A stretch of 64,000 bases of DNA from Arcticibacterium sp964021845 (GCF_964021845.1 NZ_CAXHZC010000009.1:62001-126000); one strand, 5' to 3'; positions 16,562 through 26,006 are shown, numbered from the stretch's first letter. The notes: a model not told the origin generated them from the letters alone. Numbers and translations: made by a program.

Positions 16562-16635
16562 CGGTCTGGACGAGACTCGAACTCGCGACCCCCTGCGTGA
16601 CAGGCAGGTATTCTAACCAACTGAACTACCAGACC
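16562..16635 (-). tRNA. tRNA-Asp (GTC anticodon)
   Basis: The minus strand folds as a full cloverleaf: acceptor stem GGTCTGG/CCAGACC with discriminator G, D arm with AGTTCAGTTGGTTAGAAT, anticodon stem CCTGC/GCAGG around CTGTCAC giving anticodon GTC, and a T arm with GTTCGAGTC. CCA is not encoded. Mobile-element genes lie on its 3' side, the usual integration side. Confidence 0.97.
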
Positions 16636-16673
16636 AGAACCAAATTTGGAAGCTTTTTCCTGATTTGGAAGTG

Positions 16674-16681
16674 CAAAGGTA
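16674..16681 (-). promoter_or_regulatory. Probable -7 box of tRNA-Asp
   Basis: Reads TACCTTTG on the minus strand, a full TAnnTTTG match, 39 bases upstream of the mature tRNA 5' end. Confidence 0.5.
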
Positions 16682-16804
16682 TACTAAATTTCCTTTATGT
16701 CAAGACCTGTGCTGAATATTTTTCATGTTTTTTTGTGGCACTTAGTCCGTTTTTCGTGTAAGGTGTTGGTAATGATTTTGTTATATCGAAAAAGAAAATG
16801 AAGA

Positions 16805-18004
16805 TTAATTTTCAGTAACTGCATTTTTCTTATCGTTGAAGAATATCAAGAATAAAATGGTAGCTATTAAGGCCATTCCGGCAGGGATTAGCCAGATAGT
16901 TTGCCATACGTGGCTACCGTCTGCTAGTGTGTATTGCTTTACAAACCAGCCCGAAGACCAACTTCCTATTAACATTCCTAAACCGTAGGTAATAAGTGTA
17001 ATGAATCCTTGGGCGGAAGCTTTTACTTTTTTGGGTGCTGCTTGGTCTACATAAATTTGACCGGTCACAAAGAAAAAGTCATAACAGATGCCATGTAAGA
17101 TGATACCGATATATAACATTGGAGCTAGGGCTTCATTATTGCCGTAGGCAAAACAGAGGTATCTTGTTACCCATGCCACCATTGCTATCAGGAGCATTTT
17201 CTTGACGCCAAGGCGGCTAAAGAAGAAGGGCATCAATAGCAGAAACAGGAATTCAGAACCCTGTCCAAGTGTCATTTTTCCAGCAGCATTTTCCAGACCA
17301 ATTTCATTTAAAAAAGGATTGGTGAAGCTATAGTAAAAGGCAAGTGGGACCGAGATTAATAATGAGCATAGTATAAAAGTTACAAAATTTCGGTCTTTTA
17401 AAAGTGCTAAAGCGTCTAAACCCAAAATATCGCGTATTGATGGAGCTTTTCCTTTGTTTTGCGGAGGTGTGCTAGGTAAAAAGAAACTGTAAACGCCCAG
17501 TAGAATAGATGCTCCGGCACCAATCTGAAAAACCATACTAGTGTCTTCAATCTTCATCCAGCTAATGAGTATACCGGCGGCTATCCAGCCAATAGTTCCT
17601 AGAACTCTAATTGGTGGAAATTGAGTTTTGGTATCGGACATTTGATTAAAGCATATCGCATTTACTAAAGCGAGTGTTGGCATATAAAGTAAAGCATAAA
17701 CTAATAGCGTCCAGAAGAACGCGGTGGGGTCTGTTACCTGAATTAAGAAGTAGAGTATTATACCGCCACTTAAGTGCATTATTCCCAAGACACGTTCCGC
17801 AGAGAAAAAGCGATCGGCTACCATACCTATTACAAACGGAGATATTATAGCACCCCAGTTAATGGTACTATAAGCCGCACCCACATCTAGGCCGTCAAAG
17901 CCAATTTTTATTAAATAGGTACCCATGGTAACGTACCAAACACCCCAGATAAAAAACTGGAGAAACATCATACTAGACAGTTGTAACTTGGTTTTAAGTT
18001 TCAT
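16805..18004 (-). CDS. MFS transporter, nucleoside:H+ symporter type
   Basis: 399 residues with about 12 hydrophobic segments. The N-terminus (QLSSMMFLQFFIWGVWYVTM, then GTYL) and the cytoplasmic motif around PPIRVLGTIGWIAAGI are typical of the NHS family (NupG/XapB-like) of major facilitator transporters in the inner membrane. It lies 35 bases downstream of a Gfo/Idh/MocA oxidoreductase on the same strand, so the pair probably imports and oxidises a sugar or sugar-nucleoside. Members in Bacteroidota often sit beside such dehydrogenases and are thought to carry sugars; the substrate cannot be read from sequence. Confidence 0.87.
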   Translation of the reverse strand: MKLKTKLQLSSMMFLQFFIWGVWYVTMGTYLIKIGFDGLDVGAAYSTINWGAIISPFVIGMVADRFFSAERVLGIMHLSGGIILYFLIQVTDPTAFFWTLLVYALLYMPTLALVNAICFNQMSDTKTQFPPIRVLGTIGWIAAGILISWMKIEDTSMVFQIGAGASILLGVYSFFLPSTPPQNKGKAPSIRDILGLDALALLKDRNFVTFILCSLLISVPLAFYYSFTNPFLNEIGLENAAGKMTLGQGSEFLFLLLMPFFFSRLGVKKMLLIAMVAWVTRYLCFAYGNNEALAPMLYIGIILHGICYDFFFVTGQIYVDQAAPKKVKASAQGFITLITYGLGMLIGSWSSGWFVKQYTLADGSHVWQTIWLIPAGMALIATILFLIFFNDKKNAVTEN

Positions 18005-18039
18005 TTGGCTTTGTTGTTTTAAACTGAAAATAGGGAAGT

Positions 18040-19227
18040 TTACTTCCTGATAATTTCTCCTGTCTTCTTGTCTTTGAGTAATAGTGTTTTACCTCCATTT
18101 GGCATGACCTCTTCTTTGAGTAAGTAATATTGGTCGTTGTAAGAGGTAAGGCTATGACTTTCCGTGGAGTTGGGTTCTTCTCCTCTCCAATCTTCAATTT
18201 CTATTGTTTCCCATTTTTTAGATTTAACCGATAAGTAGGCTGCGTCCATAATGGCGTTTACCACGTAGCCATCGTAAAATGTCTCTGTGGGGCTAGTTCC
18301 GTTTTCGTAAGCTGTGAACATGTCGTTGAACATGTGATTATACCCAAGATCTTGATTTTCGTCTGCCACGGGAAAAATCCAACCTGAATCTGATTCAGCT
18401 TTTTCGGCTACGTAACCACTTTGGCCTGGAGCGGTAAACATATCAAAACCTGTTCTAAGAAAATGGTTTAGCCAGATAGTACCTTCTGTTCCCATTACTT
18501 CGTCTCTGATGTCAAGTCCGCCACGAAAGGTCCAACTTACTTCAAACTGTCCAATAGCTCCATTAGCATACTTTACAAGGCCTATGGCGTGGTCTTCTGC
18601 ATCTATTGGTTTTACCTGTGTGGCAGCCCAACACATAACCTCAATGGGTTTCTGTTCTTTACCAATAAAACTCCTTCCTATTTCAATGCAATGACAGGCG
18701 AGGTCTAGAATGGCCCCACCACCGGCTTTTTCTTTGTCCCAAAACCAATCGCTATGCGGGCCAGGATGAGTTTCTCTAGATTTGGCCCAAAGTATTCTTC
18801 CTAAAGAGCCCTGTTTGATGTTTTCAATAGCTTTAAGTGTTTTGGGCGTATAAACGAGGTCTTCCATATATCCATGGAAAACTCCTGTCTTTTCTACGGC
18901 TCTTAGCATCTGTAAGGCTTCTGCTGCGTTCCGACCGAGGGGTTTGGTACAAATAACTCCTTTGCCGGCCTTGGCACAGGCTAAAACAGTTTCGAGGTGG
19001 AGGTAGTTTGGTAAGCCTATTACCACAATGCTTACATCCGGGTGGTTTATGGCCTTTTTGAGGTCTGTGCTGTATTCGGGAATATTAAATTTTTCGGCAA
19101 ACTTCTTAGTGCTTTCTTCACTTCTAGAAGCGGCTATTATTATTTCATCTTTACTTCTTTGTCCTAGAATAGATGAGGCATAAAATTCTGAAATGAAACC
19201 TGAGCCTAGGATGGCTAATTTTTGCAT
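18040..19227 (-). CDS. Gfo/Idh/MocA family oxidoreductase
   Basis: 395 residues. The N-terminal Rossmann fold begins at LAILGSGFISEFYASS (residues 3-18), and the family's KP motif appears in GVICTKPLGRNAAEAL near residue 95. The C-terminal alpha/beta domain (GGAILDLACHCIEIGRSFIG) is also typical. These enzymes are NAD(P)-dependent oxidoreductases of sugars, inositols and related compounds in the cytoplasm. The MFS transporter gene follows 35 bases downstream and is probably co-transcribed. Substrate unknown. The final 60 residues are less conserved. No clean promoter was seen upstream. Confidence 0.92.
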   Translation of the reverse strand: MQKLAILGSGFISEFYASSILGQRSKDEIIIAASRSEESTKKFAEKFNIPEYSTDLKKAINHPDVSIVVIGLPNYLHLETVLACAKAGKGVICTKPLGRNAAEALQMLRAVEKTGVFHGYMEDLVYTPKTLKAIENIKQGSLGRILWAKSRETHPGPHSDWFWDKEKAGGGAILDLACHCIEIGRSFIGKEQKPIEVMCWAATQVKPIDAEDHAIGLVKYANGAIGQFEVSWTFRGGLDIRDEVMGTEGTIWLNHFLRTGFDMFTAPGQSGYVAEKAESDSGWIFPVADENQDLGYNHMFNDMFTAYENGTSPTETFYDGYVVNAIMDAAYLSVKSKKWETIEIEDWRGEEPNSTESHSLTSYNDQYYLLKEEVMPNGGKTLLLKDKKTGEIIRK

Positions 19228-19344
19228 AATAGGGATAGTTTTTCTTTAAAAATAAAGCTAAAACTACAGATAGGCAATTAGCAGAGCCTTCGGTTTTTAT
19301 TTGATACTGATTTTATGAGTATGCCAGAAAAGTTAAATGTATAC

Positions 19345-19375
19345 AAAAAAAATAGCCGCCCCCATGAGGAGCGGC
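19345..19375 (-). terminator. Rho-independent terminator
   Basis: On the minus strand GCCGC and GCGGC pair, with imperfect pairing inside the loop, and are followed by TATTTTTTTT. It ends transcription of the secreted-protein gene at 19461-19925. Confidence 0.8.
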
Positions 19376-19460
19376 ATTTGTCTATTCAACCCTAACCTAT
19401 TAAATCTTTAAGTTTCTGTGAGGTGTACGTTGTAAACCTTACTAAGAAACCTGTGTTTTA

Positions 19461-19925
19461 TTACCTACCTACTGTAGCTTCTAAGCTAATAGCAGGGATT
19501 TCGTAAATGTTTTCTAATGGCTTTTCTTCAACTTTGTTGCTCCAAAGGAAGTTGAAAACTTTCTCTGTTACATCTACTTTTTTAAGCCATAGTTGAGACT
19601 CTCTGCTGTTCATTTTTGCAAGTTTCGTATTGATGCTTGCTACAGCGTTTGAAAATTCTACTTTCTCTGTATCTGAAAGGTTTAAAAAGCTTCCTGTTTG
19701 ATTGTTATACAAACGAACCACATTGTTGAAGGTTGCCCACTCATCGTTGTTCTTTTTTACGAACCTTTTTGCTTTCTTATTCATGAAAACTTTGAAGTTA
19801 AATTCAGAGCCTGATGATAAGTATATATTTGAATTTACGTTTACAGAGTCATTTGCTTTAGCTGAACTCACTCCCGAGATAGCTGCTGCGATTACTAATA
19901 CTAAAGTTACTAATTTATGTGTCAT
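19461..19925 (-). CDS. Secreted hypothetical protein
   Basis: 154 residues from the ATG at 19925. I prefer this start because it opens directly into a signal peptide (THKLVTLVLVIAAAISGVSS, then AKA), whereas the longer frame from 20015 adds 30 residues that would bury it. The mature part (about 130 residues) is basic in the middle and has no recognised domain. It stands alone with its own terminator at 19345-19375, which supports independent expression. Function unknown; probably periplasmic. Confidence 0.72.
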   Translation of the reverse strand: MTHKLVTLVLVIAAAISGVSSAKANDSVNVNSNIYLSSGSEFNFKVFMNKKAKRFVKKNNDEWATFNNVVRLYNNQTGSFLNLSDTEKVEFSNAVASINTKLAKMNSRESQLWLKKVDVTEKVFNFLWSNKVEEKPLENIYEIPAISLEATVGR

Positions 19926-20171
19926 AATTCGTGGAATATTTATGTTTCCGTTTTTTATTATGATGCAAATGTGAGGTATTTGTAAGCTCTGTGCAAGTTT
20001 TTCACTAGACGGCATACGGTATATTATTTTGATTTATGTTTATTATCCAGAATGGGTAATCGTTTTGTGGTTATTTGAGCTGTAGAATCCAAATAATATT
20101 CTATTCCTAAATTATTTAACTATATAATGTATGTATTTCTAGTAGAGTTAAAAGTTCTTCTAAAAGTACAA

Positions 20172-20807
20172 TTATTCATTCCAGGAGTTCATAGTTTTGT
20201 TAACACCTACGAAGCAAAAGCTTAAAATCATTTCTTTGACCTTCTCTAGTTTATTCATTATTTGAATCATTTCATCTTCAGAAAATTCGCCCAATACATA
20301 ATCGACTTGTCTGCCTTTTGGGTAATTGTTTCCTATTCCGATTTTTAATCTAGCGTATTCCGAACCTTGGAGTGCTCTTTCAATATCCTTAAGTCCGTTA
20401 TGGCCAGCCGATGAGCCTTTCGGTTTTAGTCTTAGCTTGGCTATAGGTAATGCCAGGTCGTCCACTAATACCAATATATTCTCTTTTGGAATCTTAAGAG
20501 TGTTCATCCAGTATTGCAGAGCCTTGCCAGAGAGGTTCATAAAAGTAGTAGGCTTTATTAGGTGTATTTTCCTGCCTTTCGCTTTCCACTCTGTATGGTA
20601 GGCAAGTTTTTCCATGCTAAACTTTAAGCCTTCTTCTGCAGCTAGTTTATCTAGAGCCATAAAGCCAACGTTATGTCTGGTGAAGGCATATTTTGGTCCA
20701 ATATTACCAAGTCCTACTATAAGGTATTTCATTTCGTTTAATTCTTCTGGTAAATTATTTTCCTCTTTTCTGAATTTTTGGAGAAGGTTACTGAAAAAAT
20801 TACTCAT
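20172..20807 (-). CDS. pth: Peptidyl-tRNA hydrolase
   Basis: 211 residues. The Pth core starts at MKYLIVGLGN (residue 27), with the catalytic histidine in FTRHNVGF, the asparagine in TTFMNLSGKAL, DDLALPIAKLRLKPKGSSAGHNGLKDI and the C-terminal GRQVDYVLGEF. It releases peptides from prematurely dropped peptidyl-tRNA in the cytoplasm. The 26-residue N-terminal extension is outside the usual family length; the ATG at 20729 would remove it. The -7 box at 20846-20853 fits either start. Gene order with pyrR and aat (opposite strand) is ordinary housekeeping. Confidence 0.95.
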   Translation of the reverse strand: MSNFFSNLLQKFRKEENNLPEELNEMKYLIVGLGNIGPKYAFTRHNVGFMALDKLAAEEGLKFSMEKLAYHTEWKAKGRKIHLIKPTTFMNLSGKALQYWMNTLKIPKENILVLVDDLALPIAKLRLKPKGSSAGHNGLKDIERALQGSEYARLKIGIGNNYPKGRQVDYVLGEFSEDEMIQIMNKLEKVKEMILSFCFVGVNKTMNSWNE

Positions 20808-20845
20808 TAAAGTGTCTTATTTTTAATTTGAAACTAACACTAAGG

Positions 20846-20853
20846 CAAAGATA
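20846..20853 (-). promoter_or_regulatory. Probable -7 box of pth
   Basis: Reads TATCTTTG on the minus strand, a full match to TAnnTTTG, 38 bases before the ATG at 20807. Confidence 0.55.
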
Positions 20854-20968
20854 TAAGGGTATTCTTAATGGTTTATGTAGGAAGCAGCTTGATTCCATTA
20901 AAATTCAATCTTATTCTACTTTAAAAAAATGAAACATGCTAGGTTTAGTCATTTTGGCTTTAAGTCAA

Positions 20969-20976
20969 TATTTTTG
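20969..20976 (+). promoter_or_regulatory. Probable -7 box of pyrR-aat
   Basis: Reads TATTTTTG, a full TAnnTTTG match, 14-20 bases before the two candidate ATGs of pyrR (20990 and 20996). Confidence 0.5.
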
Positions 20977-20989
20977 TTTCTAATGCTTA

Positions 20990-21541
20990 ATGCGAATGAG
21001 TAAAAAGAGATTAATCTTAAATCAACCCTTACTGAGTGTTATTCTCAAAAGGCTGTCTCAAGAGATAATTGAGAATCATGGTGATTTAGAAAACGCTGTT
21101 ATTATAGGTCTTCAGCCTAGAGGAGTGTATCTGGCAGATAGGGTAGTAGGTATTTTAGAAGAGGAGCTAGGTAAGAAAGTGCTTAGTGGCTCTATTGATG
21201 CTACCTTTTATAGAGATGACTTCAGGCGGAGGGATTCATTTTTGAAGCCTAATGCTACCAATATAAACTTTGTGGTTGAAAATAAGAATGTCATTTTAAT
21301 AGATGATGTTTTGGCTACGGGCAGAATGGTAAGGGCCGCTATTGATGCCTTACAAGCATTTGGCAGGCCAGCAAAAATTGAATTACTATGCTTAATAGAT
21401 AGAAGCTATAATAGAGACTTGCCTATTCAGCCAGATTATACTGGTAAGAAAGTTAATACCCAAGATACCCAAAGAGTATTGGTAGAGTGGACAGAGCAGA
21501 ACTTTAAGGAAGATAAAATCTGGTTGATGGACTCTGAGTAA
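20990..21541 (+). CDS. pyrR: PyrR, pyrimidine regulator / uracil phosphoribosyltransferase
   Basis: 183 residues. The PRPP-binding loop VILIDDVLATGR is present, with the PyrR features GLQPRGVYLADRV near the N-terminus and TFYRDDFRRRD in the middle. PyrR binds pyr mRNA in many bacteria and also makes UMP from uracil and PRPP; in Bacteroidota the catalytic role is the safer assignment. ATG at 20990 or 20996 are both close to the -7 box, so the leader is very short. aat follows after two bases and is co-transcribed. Confidence 0.92.
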   Translation: MRMSKKRLILNQPLLSVILKRLSQEIIENHGDLENAVIIGLQPRGVYLADRVVGILEEELGKKVLSGSIDATFYRDDFRRRDSFLKPNATNINFVVENKNVILIDDVLATGRMVRAAIDALQAFGRPAKIELLCLIDRSYNRDLPIQPDYTGKKVNTQDTQRVLVEWTEQNFKEDKIWLMDSE

Positions 21542-21543
21542 TT

Positions 21544-22167
21544 ATGTCTCTAAAGGTAGAGGAATTGATTTACGCATACTTAAATGGCTTTTTCCCTATG
21601 GCTGACGCCAATGGAGAGATTTCATGGTATGCTCCAGACCCAAGAGCTATTATACCTTTAGAAAACTATAAACCTTCAAAATCTCTAAGACCTATATTAA
21701 ATAGGAGTCAGTTTGATATCCGAGTTAATCAAAATTTTAGAGGAGTAATGAATCACTGTGCCAAGCCAAGGTTCGAAGCTGATGAAACTTGGATTTCTGA
21801 TGAAATAATTGATGTGTATTGTCAATTAAATACTACGGGGTTTGCACACTCTGTGGAAGCTTATGAGAATGACACATTAGTGGGAGGTCTTTATGGAGTA
21901 TCTATAGGAGGCGTGTTTTTTGGAGAATCCATGTTTCATTTGGTTTCCAATGCCTCTAAGGTAGCTTTCCATTACCTTATCGAAATTCTAAAGCATAGAG
22001 GTTTTATCCTTTTAGATACCCAGTTTATCAATGACAATGTATTAAGATACGGTGCTATAGAAATACCTAAAGATGACTATGAAGCCAAACTTGAAGAAGC
22101 AATAAGTAAGAAAATGACTTTTGTGCCGTCATTAGGTGCTTTAAACCTTGCAGAGGTTATGGTCTAA
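21544..22167 (+). CDS. aat: Leucyl/phenylalanyl-tRNA--protein transferase
   Basis: 207 residues. Family signatures are YLNGFFPMAD and ISWYAPDPRAIIPL near the N-terminus, GFAHSVEAYENDTLVGGLYG in the centre and GGVFFGESMFH. It attaches Leu or Phe from aminoacyl-tRNA to N-terminal Arg/Lys of proteins, marking them for ClpAP-type proteolysis (N-degron pathway), in the cytoplasm. It starts two bases after pyrR and its end overlaps the convergent methylase gene by 4 bases. Confidence 0.96.
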   Translation: MSLKVEELIYAYLNGFFPMADANGEISWYAPDPRAIIPLENYKPSKSLRPILNRSQFDIRVNQNFRGVMNHCAKPRFEADETWISDEIIDVYCQLNTTGFAHSVEAYENDTLVGGLYGVSIGGVFFGESMFHLVSNASKVAFHYLIEILKHRGFILLDTQFINDNVLRYGAIEIPKDDYEAKLEEAISKKMTFVPSLGALNLAEVMV

Positions 22168-22871
22168 GAACCAAAACCAAATATGGCAGGTTTCTTATGA
22201 ATGTCAATATCTTTATACTCCTTCCATTTTCCCACACTTTTAGTTTTAGAGAAAGCGTCAGGTGCTGTCAAATTTGCCGAAATGGTCAATTTTGTACTTG
22301 GATTGCAGGTTGCTAAGATTGCCTGAAATAATTGCCTATTTCTATATGGAGTTTCCATAAAGAGTTGCGTTTGACCGGAGGTATGGCTTAATCTTTCTAA
22401 TTCCTTAATTCGTTTAGCTCTTTCTTTATTGTCAATTGGCAAGTATCCATTAAATGCGAAACTTTGACCGTTAAATCCTGAAGCCATTAAAGCCAATAAA
22501 ATAGAAGAAGGTCCTACCAGAGGCACTACATTATAATTTAACTGGTGACCTATTTCCACGGCCAAAGCACCTGGGTCTGCTATTCCTGGGCAGCCAGCTT
22601 CAGAAAGAATTCCTACATCCTCTGTTAAAGTAGCCATGAGGTTAAAGGTTTCTTCAAATTCAGAATCCTTCGTCAAAATGTGAAAAGTGATGTCGTCAAT
22701 TACTTTCCCAATTTTTAAGGCCGAGATAAATCTTCTCGCCGTTTTTAAATTTTCAACAAAAAAGACATCCAAGTTTTTAACGCGGTCAATTACCTCTGCT
22801 GGCAAAACTGCGTCTTTACTATCAGGAGAAAGTAGCGTGGGTATAAGGTAAACGGAGTTCATTATTTTCAA
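22164..22871 (-). CDS. RsmI-like SAM-dependent methyltransferase
   Basis: 235 residues of the tetrapyrrole (corrin/porphyrin) methylase fold. The stretch AGCPGIADPGALAVE and the later PLVGPSSILLALMASGFNG, FAFNGYLP match RsmI, the 2'-O-methyltransferase for 16S rRNA C1402. It is shorter than RsmI (about 280 residues) and lacks its C-terminal region. Bacteroidota often encode such a short paralogue besides a full RsmI, so the rRNA target is uncertain. It ends 4 bases inside aat (convergent). Confidence 0.83.
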   Translation of the reverse strand: MKIMNSVYLIPTLLSPDSKDAVLPAEVIDRVKNLDVFFVENLKTARRFISALKIGKVIDDITFHILTKDSEFEETFNLMATLTEDVGILSEAGCPGIADPGALAVEIGHQLNYNVVPLVGPSSILLALMASGFNGQSFAFNGYLPIDNKERAKRIKELERLSHTSGQTQLFMETPYRNRQLFQAILATCNPSTKLTISANLTAPDAFSKTKSVGKWKEYKDIDIHKKPAIFGFGS

Positions 22872-22892
22872 ATAAGTCTTAGAAATAAATAT

Positions 22893-24167
22893 TTAGACCT
22901 TAAAGCTTCGGTGAGCGTCCAGTTTTAAGAATATGAATAAGAGAATAGTGAAAGACCATAAGGAAGAACCTCCATAGCTAACAAATGGCAGCGGTATACC
23001 AATTACTGGCATAAGCCCAATAGTCATCCCTATGTTTACCAAGAGGTGGAAAAACATAATGGAAGCCACGCAGTAACCATAAATCCGGGCGAACTTATCC
23101 CGCTGCTGTTCTGCCAACAGAATTATTCTAGTAAAGAGGCCTAGGTATAGGGCTATCAAAACTAAAGCTCCCACAAAGCCCCATTCTTCACCTACCGTAC
23201 AGAAAATAAAGTCGGTAGACTGCTCTGGTACAAAGTCAAATTTAGTTTGGGTGCCCTGCAAATATCCTTTTCCAATAAAACCACCAGAGCCAATAGCCAA
23301 TTTTGATTGGTTTACATTCCAGCCCGCTCCTAAAGGATCGGCATCTGGATTTACTAAAGCTTCAATTCTTCTTTGTTGATGGGGTTGAAGTACTTTAGTT
23401 AAGAAAAAATCTAAGCCTAAAGTGAAGGTGGAAAATAAGAGGTAGAGCCCCAAGAGGTTATAAAGGTTTTGTCTAGAACGATCTCTTTTTGAAAATACTA
23501 GAAACCAAAAGAGCACCCCGAGTAGAATTAGCCCACCCATGATGTACCATTTAGAGTAAAATAGAGAGAGTACCAGTATGGTAACGAAACCTAGAAAAAG
23601 GGCAGGGAAAATAGAAGGTAAACCTTCTCTGTAAAGCACTACCATAAATATGGCGAATGTTAAAGCGGAACCTGTTTCTTTTTGTAATATAATAATGATA
23701 GGTGGCACTAATATGATGGCAGCAGCTTTCCACAAGTCCTTAAATTTCTTCAAATTGACGGTTTGTGAGCTTAAGAACTTCGCTAATGCTAAGGCAGTAA
23801 CTGTTTTAGAAAACTCAGCAGGTTGTAAAGAAAATGAACCTAATTTAATCCAAGAGCGAGAGCCTTTAATATCGCTACCCAAAAAGATGGTAGCTATCAG
23901 AGCCAGTATCATGAACCCATAAAAAATATAGGCAAAGGAGTCGTATACTTTATAGTCTACAAAAAGTATAAGCACCACAATAATACTTGATAGACATAAG
24001 AAAAGAAGCTGTCTTCCTGCGTTATGCTGTAGTGAAAAGAAAGCGATTGGGTCTTCTGGGTTAAATACGGCTGCGTAAATATTTAAATACCCCACAATTA
24101 CTAAGGATAAGTAAAGTATTACGGTAATCCAGTCAACCCCATTTTTAATATTAATTTCTCCTGCCAT
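22893..24167 (-). CDS. rodA: RodA, SEDS peptidoglycan polymerase
   Basis: 424 residues, with about ten hydrophobic segments. SEDS signatures are GSRSWIKLGSFSLQPAEFSK in the first half, the VPEQSTDFIFCTVGEEWGF loop and GIPLPFVSYGGSSLW near the C-terminus. RodA is the glycosyltransferase of the cell-elongation machinery and pairs with PBP2. The gene for PBP2 lies three bases upstream on the same strand, the standard Rod arrangement. It is longer than many RodA proteins because of an added stretch around residues 170-265. Confidence 0.96.
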   Translation of the reverse strand: MAGEINIKNGVDWITVILYLSLVIVGYLNIYAAVFNPEDPIAFFSLQHNAGRQLLFLCLSSIIVVLILFVDYKVYDSFAYIFYGFMILALIATIFLGSDIKGSRSWIKLGSFSLQPAEFSKTVTALALAKFLSSQTVNLKKFKDLWKAAAIILVPPIIIILQKETGSALTFAIFMVVLYREGLPSIFPALFLGFVTILVLSLFYSKWYIMGGLILLGVLFWFLVFSKRDRSRQNLYNLLGLYLLFSTFTLGLDFFLTKVLQPHQQRRIEALVNPDADPLGAGWNVNQSKLAIGSGGFIGKGYLQGTQTKFDFVPEQSTDFIFCTVGEEWGFVGALVLIALYLGLFTRIILLAEQQRDKFARIYGYCVASIMFFHLLVNIGMTIGLMPVIGIPLPFVSYGGSSLWSFTILLFIFLKLDAHRSFKV

Positions 24168-24170
24168 TAA

Positions 24171-26006
24171 CTATTTTGCTACGGCAGAGGCTGCCACTGT
24201 GGTGTAACTTGTATTTTTCATTCTTTCTACTAAAGCTCTTCTTTCTACTTTCCCCGTTAAGTATTTCTCAATAATAAGAGAAGATATAGGAGCAGCAGAT
24301 GAACCACCATATCCTGCATTTTCTACTACTGCGGCTATTGCTATTTGAGGGTTATCTCTAGGGGCAAAAGCTATAAAAATTGCGTGGTCTCTTCCTTTTT
24401 TGTTTTGAGAGGTTCCAGTTTTTCCTAAAATTGGAATTTCCTTCATGTAGGCTTGGCGGGCAGTACCAGCTCTTAGTACTTCTTCCATACCATTATAAAT
24501 GGCATCAAAGTGTTCTGGAGAAATTCCTGTTTGATGTATTTCAAGTCTTTGGGCTTTCATGCCTTTTTTGTCGGCACCTACTCCTCTAATAAGGTGTGGC
24601 GTTATCCAGTAACCTTTGTTTGCAAAAACGGCGGTCATGTTTGCCAGTTTCAACACGTCTAGGCCAATTTCTCCTTCACCAATGGCGAGGGAGTAGATGT
24701 TAGAAAACTTCCATCTGTTTTCACCGTAGTATTTATCATAAAGAGGTAGACCAGGAAGAAGCTGACTCCTTTCGCCTGGAATATCAATACCTAAATGCGT
24801 TCCAAAACCAAATTTCTCAACCATGTTTCGCCAATTGGTCAATCCTTCTCTAGCTCCAATGAATGGGCTTTTCTCGTTGGTGTTTTCAATCAACCTCTTA
24901 AATACATTATAGAAATAAGGATTGCATGAAAACTGAACAGCATTGTTAAGGTTAGACATGTGGTGTAAACCATGACCATGGCAGCCCATTGGAGAATACG
25001 CTCCAATAAATGAAGTTTTCGGATTTATTACGCCTTGCTGTAAGCCAACTACAGCCTGAACAAGTTTAAAAGTAGAGCCAGGTCTGTAAAAAGAAGAAAT
25101 AGCTCTATTAAAAGTTGGCTTATCAGGGTCTCTGATAAGGTTCATATAATTGTCAGAAAAAGCTTTTCCCGAGAGTAAGTTTGGATCATAAGTTGGATAA
25201 GAACCCATGACTAAAATTTCCCCTGTTTTAGGTTCAATGGCCACAATAGCACCCACTTTGTTTTGGAAAAGACTGTCGGCTAACTGCTGAAGTTCCATGT
25301 CAATAGAAGAGTAGAGGTCTCTTCCTACCACAGCGGTGGTGTCATAAGCACCACCTTCGTATCTACCTTTGTCTTCCCCCTTTACATTCATCAGGGTAAA
25401 TCTTACGCCACGCTCGCCACGAAGTTCTTCTTCATATTCTTTCTCTATTCCAGAAAGTCCTATATAATCTCCCTTTCTATAATATCTGGTTTCTTGTTCT
25501 TCGTAAAATTTCCTTGGTACTTCCCCAATGTAACCTAGAGCATTAGAGAGTGTATGACCGGGGTAGCTTCTAAAGAAAGATTGTTCAAAATGAAAGCCTT
25601 TGAAATTAACCATGGCATCAGCTACCTGGGCAAATTCAGTTTTGCTTAATTGTTTCTTGAAAAGTGAGGCTCTGTTTTTAGAGTAGGCCGTAGCCAAAGC
25701 CAAGGTACTATCAAAATAGTTTCGGTCAATGTTTAACACCTTACAAAACTTTAAGGTATCTAAGTTTTTGACTTTTCTCGGAGTAACGTACATATTGTAC
25801 ACCTCTTCATTTTTGACCAGCAACTTATGGTTACGGTCATAAATTTGTCCTCTTAGAGGAACCTCAACGTGTCTTTTAATAGCATTGGTAGCCTCAATAG
25901 AACGGTATTTAGGATCAATTACTTGAAGATAAAATAGTCTAATAAGGTAAATGGCACCAATGGTAAAAAAGAAGAAAAGAATTACATGTTTTCTGCCATC
26001 ATACAT
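24171..26006 (-). CDS. mrdA: Penicillin-binding protein 2
   Basis: 611 residues. One N-terminal membrane segment (residues 8-30) is followed by a dimerisation domain and a transpeptidase domain with STFK at 311-314 (catalytic Ser), SCN at 360-362 and KTGT at 529-532. It cross-links peptidoglycan during elongation in the periplasm, together with RodA encoded three bases downstream. It is divergent from tsaE. A near-match to the -7 box (7 of 8) lies about 35 bases upstream of the ATG. Confidence 0.96.
   Translation of the reverse strand: MYDGRKHVILFFFFTIGAIYLIRLFYLQVIDPKYRSIEATNAIKRHVEVPLRGQIYDRNHKLLVKNEEVYNMYVTPRKVKNLDTLKFCKVLNIDRNYFDSTLALATAYSKNRASLFKKQLSKTEFAQVADAMVNFKGFHFEQSFFRSYPGHTLSNALGYIGEVPRKFYEEQETRYYRKGDYIGLSGIEKEYEEELRGERGVRFTLMNVKGEDKGRYEGGAYDTTAVVGRDLYSSIDMELQQLADSLFQNKVGAIVAIEPKTGEILVMGSYPTYDPNLLSGKAFSDNYMNLIRDPDKPTFNRAISSFYRPGSTFKLVQAVVGLQQGVINPKTSFIGAYSPMGCHGHGLHHMSNLNNAVQFSCNPYFYNVFKRLIENTNEKSPFIGAREGLTNWRNMVEKFGFGTHLGIDIPGERSQLLPGLPLYDKYYGENRWKFSNIYSLAIGEGEIGLDVLKLANMTAVFANKGYWITPHLIRGVGADKKGMKAQRLEIHQTGISPEHFDAIYNGMEEVLRAGTARQAYMKEIPILGKTGTSQNKKGRDHAIFIAFAPRDNPQIAIAAVVENAGYGGSSAAPISSLIIEKYLTGKVERRALVERMKNTSYTTVAASAVAK

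Noticed and set aside
22164..22871. Annotation as the true RsmI
   Set aside because: It is shorter than RsmI and lacks its C-terminal part; a paralogue is likelier.
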